Shown: positions 61,289 to 64,000 of the stretch, in pieces
Numbering within the stretch: the first letter of the stretch is position 1
How the letters are laid out: every line of letters starts with the position of its first letter
NCBI RefSeq assembly: GCF_013408825.1
Contig: NZ_JACCBZ010000004.1
Coordinates: forward strand, 248,001-312,000
Source: Mucilaginibacter tundrae
GTDB lineage: Bacteria > Bacteroidota > Bacteroidia > Sphingobacteriales > Sphingobacteriaceae
Direction of reading: 5' to 3'
DNA length: 64,000 nucleotides
Notes under the pieces: generated by a model
Told to the model about the DNA's origin: nothing
The model's input: only the letters and a program-made list of their open reading frames with translations
The model's database searches: none
Translations under genes and position numbers: made by a program

Positions 61289-62650
61289 ATGGAACTTACT
61301 ACGCAGCGAGAGGATTTTAACAGACAGGATTTTGGTGATGATTTTATTTGGGGAGTGGCGACAGCCGCGTTCCAGGTGGAAGGTTCATGCGATTGCGATG
61401 GTAAGGGCGAGTCTATTTGGGATGTTTTCTCGGCTAAAAGAGGAAAGATCAAAAATGGCGATAAACCGCACATGGCCTGCGATTTCTACAAGCGATATAA
61501 AGAAGATATCGACCTCATTAAACAACTTAATATTCCAAATTTTCGGTTTTCAATATCGTGGTCGCGCATATTGCCGTCGGGTACTGGCGAAATTAATCAG
61601 TTAGGAATTGATCATTATAACCGGGTAATTGATTATTGCCTGGAACAAGGCGTTGAACCCTGGATCACTATTTACCATTGGGATCTGCCGCAAGCGCTCG
61701 AAGTTAAGGGCGGATGGACTAACCGCGAGGTGGTGAACTGGTTTGGCGAGTTTGTGCGGGTTTGTGCCAACAGCTTTGGCGACAAGGTTAAAAACTGGAT
61801 GGTAATGAACGAGCCGTCGGTTTTTACTGGTGCGGGTTATTTTTTAGGCGTCCATGCGCCGGGCAGGATGGGGCTTGGTAATTTCTTACCCGCCGTTCAC
61901 CACGCCATCATGTCTATAGCGGCAGGGGGCAGAATATTACGTGAATTGCTGCCAGACACCGCCGAGATAGGCACAACGTTCTCTTGCTCATATATTGAAC
62001 CTAAAAGTAATAAACCCCGTGATGTGGCAGCCGCTAATCAGGTTAATACACTCTTAAACCGTCTATATATCGAACCCATACTAGGCATGGGTTATCCGGA
62101 AACGGATTTGCCGGTGCTGAAAAAAATGAAAAAATACACCCGGCCGGGCGATGTGGAAGGTATGAAATTTGATTTTGATTTTATTGGTGTACAACTATAT
62201 ACCCGCGAAATTGTAGAGTATTCCTTTTTAACGCCCTATATCCACGCCAATATTGTTAAAGCAAAAAAAAGGGATGTGCCACTTACGGATATGGGGTGGG
62301 AGGTATATCCGCCGTCTATTTACGAAATACTCAAACAGTTTAATCAATATACCAATATTAGCAAACTCTACATTACCGAAAACGGCGCCGCTTTCCCGGA
62401 TGAGGTTAAAGATGATGCGGTAAATGATGTAAAACGTACCGCTTATTTACAGGAGTACTTGCAACAGGTATTAAAAGCCAAAAATGAAGGTTGCAAAGTA
62501 AGCGGTTATTTTGTGTGGACATTGACCGATAACTTTGAATGGGCGGAGGGATATAATCCTCGTTTTGGATTGATACATGTGGATTTCGACACCCAGAAGC
62601 GCATCATAAAATCATCCGGACAATGGTATGGCGATTTTATAAAAGGTTAA
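61289..62650 (+). CDS. GH1 beta-glucosidase
   Basis: The 453-residue enzyme from ATG 61289 (MELTTQREDF) has the GH1 barrel. The acid/base Glu175 is in WMVMNEPSVF and the nucleophile Glu364 in ITENGAAF. WGVATAAFQVEG at the N terminus and EWAEGYNPRFGLIHVDF near the C terminus are signatures. A TTG codon at 61271 would add six unlike residues. No signal peptide, so it cleaves beta-glucosides in the cytoplasm. It converges with the kinase gene, overlapping by four bases. Confidence 0.93.
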   Translation: MELTTQREDFNRQDFGDDFIWGVATAAFQVEGSCDCDGKGESIWDVFSAKRGKIKNGDKPHMACDFYKRYKEDIDLIKQLNIPNFRFSISWSRILPSGTGEINQLGIDHYNRVIDYCLEQGVEPWITIYHWDLPQALEVKGGWTNREVVNWFGEFVRVCANSFGDKVKNWMVMNEPSVFTGAGYFLGVHAPGRMGLGNFLPAVHHAIMSIAAGGRILRELLPDTAEIGTTFSCSYIEPKSNKPRDVAAANQVNTLLNRLYIEPILGMGYPETDLPVLKKMKKYTRPGDVEGMKFDFDFIGVQLYTREIVEYSFLTPYIHANIVKAKKRDVPLTDMGWEVYPPSIYEILKQFNQYTNISKLYITENGAAFPDEVKDDAVNDVKRTAYLQEYLQQVLKAKNEGCKVSGYFVWTLTDNFEWAEGYNPRFGLIHVDFDTQKRIIKSSGQWYGDFIKG

Positions 62651-64000
62651 GCCGCTGGTTTATTTAGGCTGACGAAGAAGGTAGTGCCTTTATTGTTTTC
62701 GCTCTCGAACCAAATTTTACCGCCATGATTCTCAACGATCTGTTGGCAGATGGAAAGACCCAATCCAAACGATTTTTCACCCGCTGTACCGGGGCGTTTC
62801 GCATCGGTAAACATATTAAATACATTTTCCTTTATATTGTCAGGGATTCCTATCCCATCATCGGAAACACATATTTTAATCTCTTTATCATCATTAATGA
62901 GTTTCACCAGTATGCTGGCGCCATTAGGGCTAAATTTTATAGCGTTGCTTATCAGGTTGCTTATTACCCGCCATATCCGTTCGCGGCTTATTAGCAACAT
63001 TTCAGGGGCATCAAGTAATTCAGTTACTATTTTTTGATTTTTTTCGGCAGCCTTAAAATTCATTATCTCAACGCTATTGCTAACAAGCGAGTTAATGTCA
63101 ACCAGTTCCTTATTTGATTTTCCTATTTTATGATTAGTAGCTTCTAAAATTTCGTTGATGAGTTCAAGTGTATTGTTCGAGGTTGAGTTCACGAGGCTGA
63201 TCAATTCTTTTTGGTCATCAGTATATTCATCCTCAAGCATCACATTGGTTAATGATACAACGCCACCAATCGGGTTTCGCAAATCGTGCGCTACAGTACG
63301 TAATATCCGGTCTTTTTCCTGGCTGTTAGTTTTAAGTTCTTCCAGCGTAGCTTCCAAATCATTTTTTTGTGAGTTGATCTGTAGGTTTAGTTCGCTAATC
63401 GCCTTTAAATCCCGTTTTGACCGGCCCCAATTTCTTACAACGAGCAGCATAATTACAAGGGCCATTATTCCACCTAAAACGGCGAGGTATAAAAATATTT
63501 TTTCAAGCTTATTATTGTCTTTAAGCGCCTGTATCTGGTATTGTTTATCGTAATTAGCAAGCTGCTGGTTAATGTCAGCCTCTTTTATAGACATGTCAAC
63601 CTTGCTTAACGAGTCCTTAAGCCTACTGTATATCTTAAAATAATCTAATGATTTTTCAAAGTCTTTGCGCTTTGCCGTATAAGCACTCATTAACCTGTTC
63701 CATGAGGTTAATGCTTCCATATTTTTTACTGAATCTAGTTGCTTATGCAGATCCTGCAATAAATTAAACAATGGTGCAAGTTGATTTTGTTTCAGGTACA
63801 AATCACCCAAATCAACTTCTACAAGCTCAGCATTAAAATTATCGTATGACTTTTTCAAGTCAAAGTCTATGCTTTTTTGAAAAAGCCTTTGCGCTTCAGC
63901 ATAATTACCAATATCATACATCAATTTACCCTGGTCGCCCCAGGTCACAGCACGCGCAATATCAAGTTTGTAGCTTATAACTTTAAATCGCTCGTCATAT
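62647..64000 (-). CDS. TPR-containing sensor histidine kinase (5' part outside window)
   Basis: The minus-strand frame is open to the right edge. TPR-like repeats (KLMYDIGNYAEAQRLFQKSI and following) precede a transmembrane segment YLAVLGGIMALVIMLLVVRNW (about 170 residues after the internal GTG 63948). Then come a coiled-coil linker, the H-box RTVAHDLRNPIGGVVSL with phosphorylated His, N-box NLISNAIKFS and ATP-lid motifs DDGIGIPD and FGLGLSICQQIV. TPR-histidine kinases of this layout are common in Bacteroidota. The N terminus (signal and further TPRs) lies beyond 64000. It converges with the GH1 gene. Confidence 0.88.
   Translation of the reverse strand, partial: YDERFKVISYKLDIARAVTWGDQGKLMYDIGNYAEAQRLFQKSIDFDLKKSYDNFNAELVEVDLGDLYLKQNQLAPLFNLLQDLHKQLDSVKNMEALTSWNRLMSAYTAKRKDFEKSLDYFKIYSRLKDSLSKVDMSIKEADINQQLANYDKQYQIQALKDNNKLEKIFLYLAVLGGIMALVIMLLVVRNWGRSKRDLKAISELNLQINSQKNDLEATLEELKTNSQEKDRILRTVAHDLRNPIGGVVSLTNVMLEDEYTDDQKELISLVNSTSNNTLELINEILEATNHKIGKSNKELVDINSLVSNSVEIMNFKAAEKNQKIVTELLDAPEMLLISRERIWRVISNLISNAIKFSPNGASILVKLINDDKEIKICVSDDGIGIPDNIKENVFNMFTDAKRPGTAGEKSFGLGLSICQQIVENHGGKIWFESENNKGTTFFVSLNKPAA

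Noticed and set aside
1..64000. CRISPR array, prophage, toxin-antitoxin or restriction system
   Set aside because: No regular spaced direct repeats, integrase, phage structural genes, methylase or small toxin/antitoxin pairs were recognised.

Overview
The window reads as chromosomal DNA of a Bacteroidota bacterium, most likely family Sphingobacteriaceae (Mucilaginibacter/Pedobacter-like). The case rests on the N-acyl-ornithine type arginine pathway (ArgF'), TAnnTTTG promoter -7 elements in front of stable RNAs and several genes, near absence of Shine-Dalgarno sequences, a LruC-domain lipoprotein, a cytochrome bd pair, a YpdA-type reductase and many short lipoproteins with Bacteroidota-like signals. 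Base composition is AT-rich and fairly even. No phage, plasmid, CRISPR or classical transposon is visible. The genus is inference.

Layout. 1-9774 is an arginine biosynthesis block on the minus strand (GNAT acyltransferase, argG, cupin, argC, argD, argF', PaiB-like flavoprotein, then argB cut by the window edge). It is interrupted by two plus-strand genes (NDH-2 and a CPA1 antiporter) and by a four-helix-bundle gene bracketed by inverted heptamer-rich repeats. 10157-14225 carries a YpdA-like reductase, an M3 peptidase, the SRP RNA gene and a 2H phosphoesterase. dinB follows, and a REP-associated transposase (RAYT) unit with perfect 35-bp inverted flanks and a 16-bp direct duplication lies at the dinB/GNAT junction. 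16204-20382 holds a GNAT, an ECF sigma factor with a membrane partner, and a dicarboxylate-type symporter. rplU-rpmA, an M1 peptidase, a TonB-like protein, a prenyl synthase and rnr follow, then tRNA-Pro(TGG).

27000-34100 is the accessory part. It contains a copy of a dispersed non-coding repeat, a divergent JmjC-like cupin / sulfotransferase pair, and a decayed stretch: a 5'-truncated histidine kinase, an intact response regulator, a REC-PAS-kinase gene split by one in-frame TAA, and a 5'-truncated, frameshifted MFS gene. 34136-40824 is an RND efflux operon with its TetR regulator and two matching palindromic operators. Next come a lipoprotein with two DTG motifs, a nucleotidase, cydAB, a RidA / D-threonine-aldolase-like / M19 dipeptidase / GH63-like run, a cytochrome c + PQQ-type dehydrogenase pair, a LruC lipoprotein, msrA and a sigma-54-type response regulator with an altered GAFTGA loop. 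RNase P RNA has the second repeat copy touching its promoter. The window ends with cytochrome c/SCO genes, a GH1 beta-glucosidase and a TPR histidine kinase running off the right edge.

No complete new defence or mobile system was found. The strongest leads are the RAYT unit with its duplication, the four-helix cassette inside the arginine operon, the paired non-coding repeat beside rnpB, the cupin/sulfotransferase pair, the Cys-cluster GNAT as candidate first enzyme of arginine synthesis, and the two-DTG lipoprotein.
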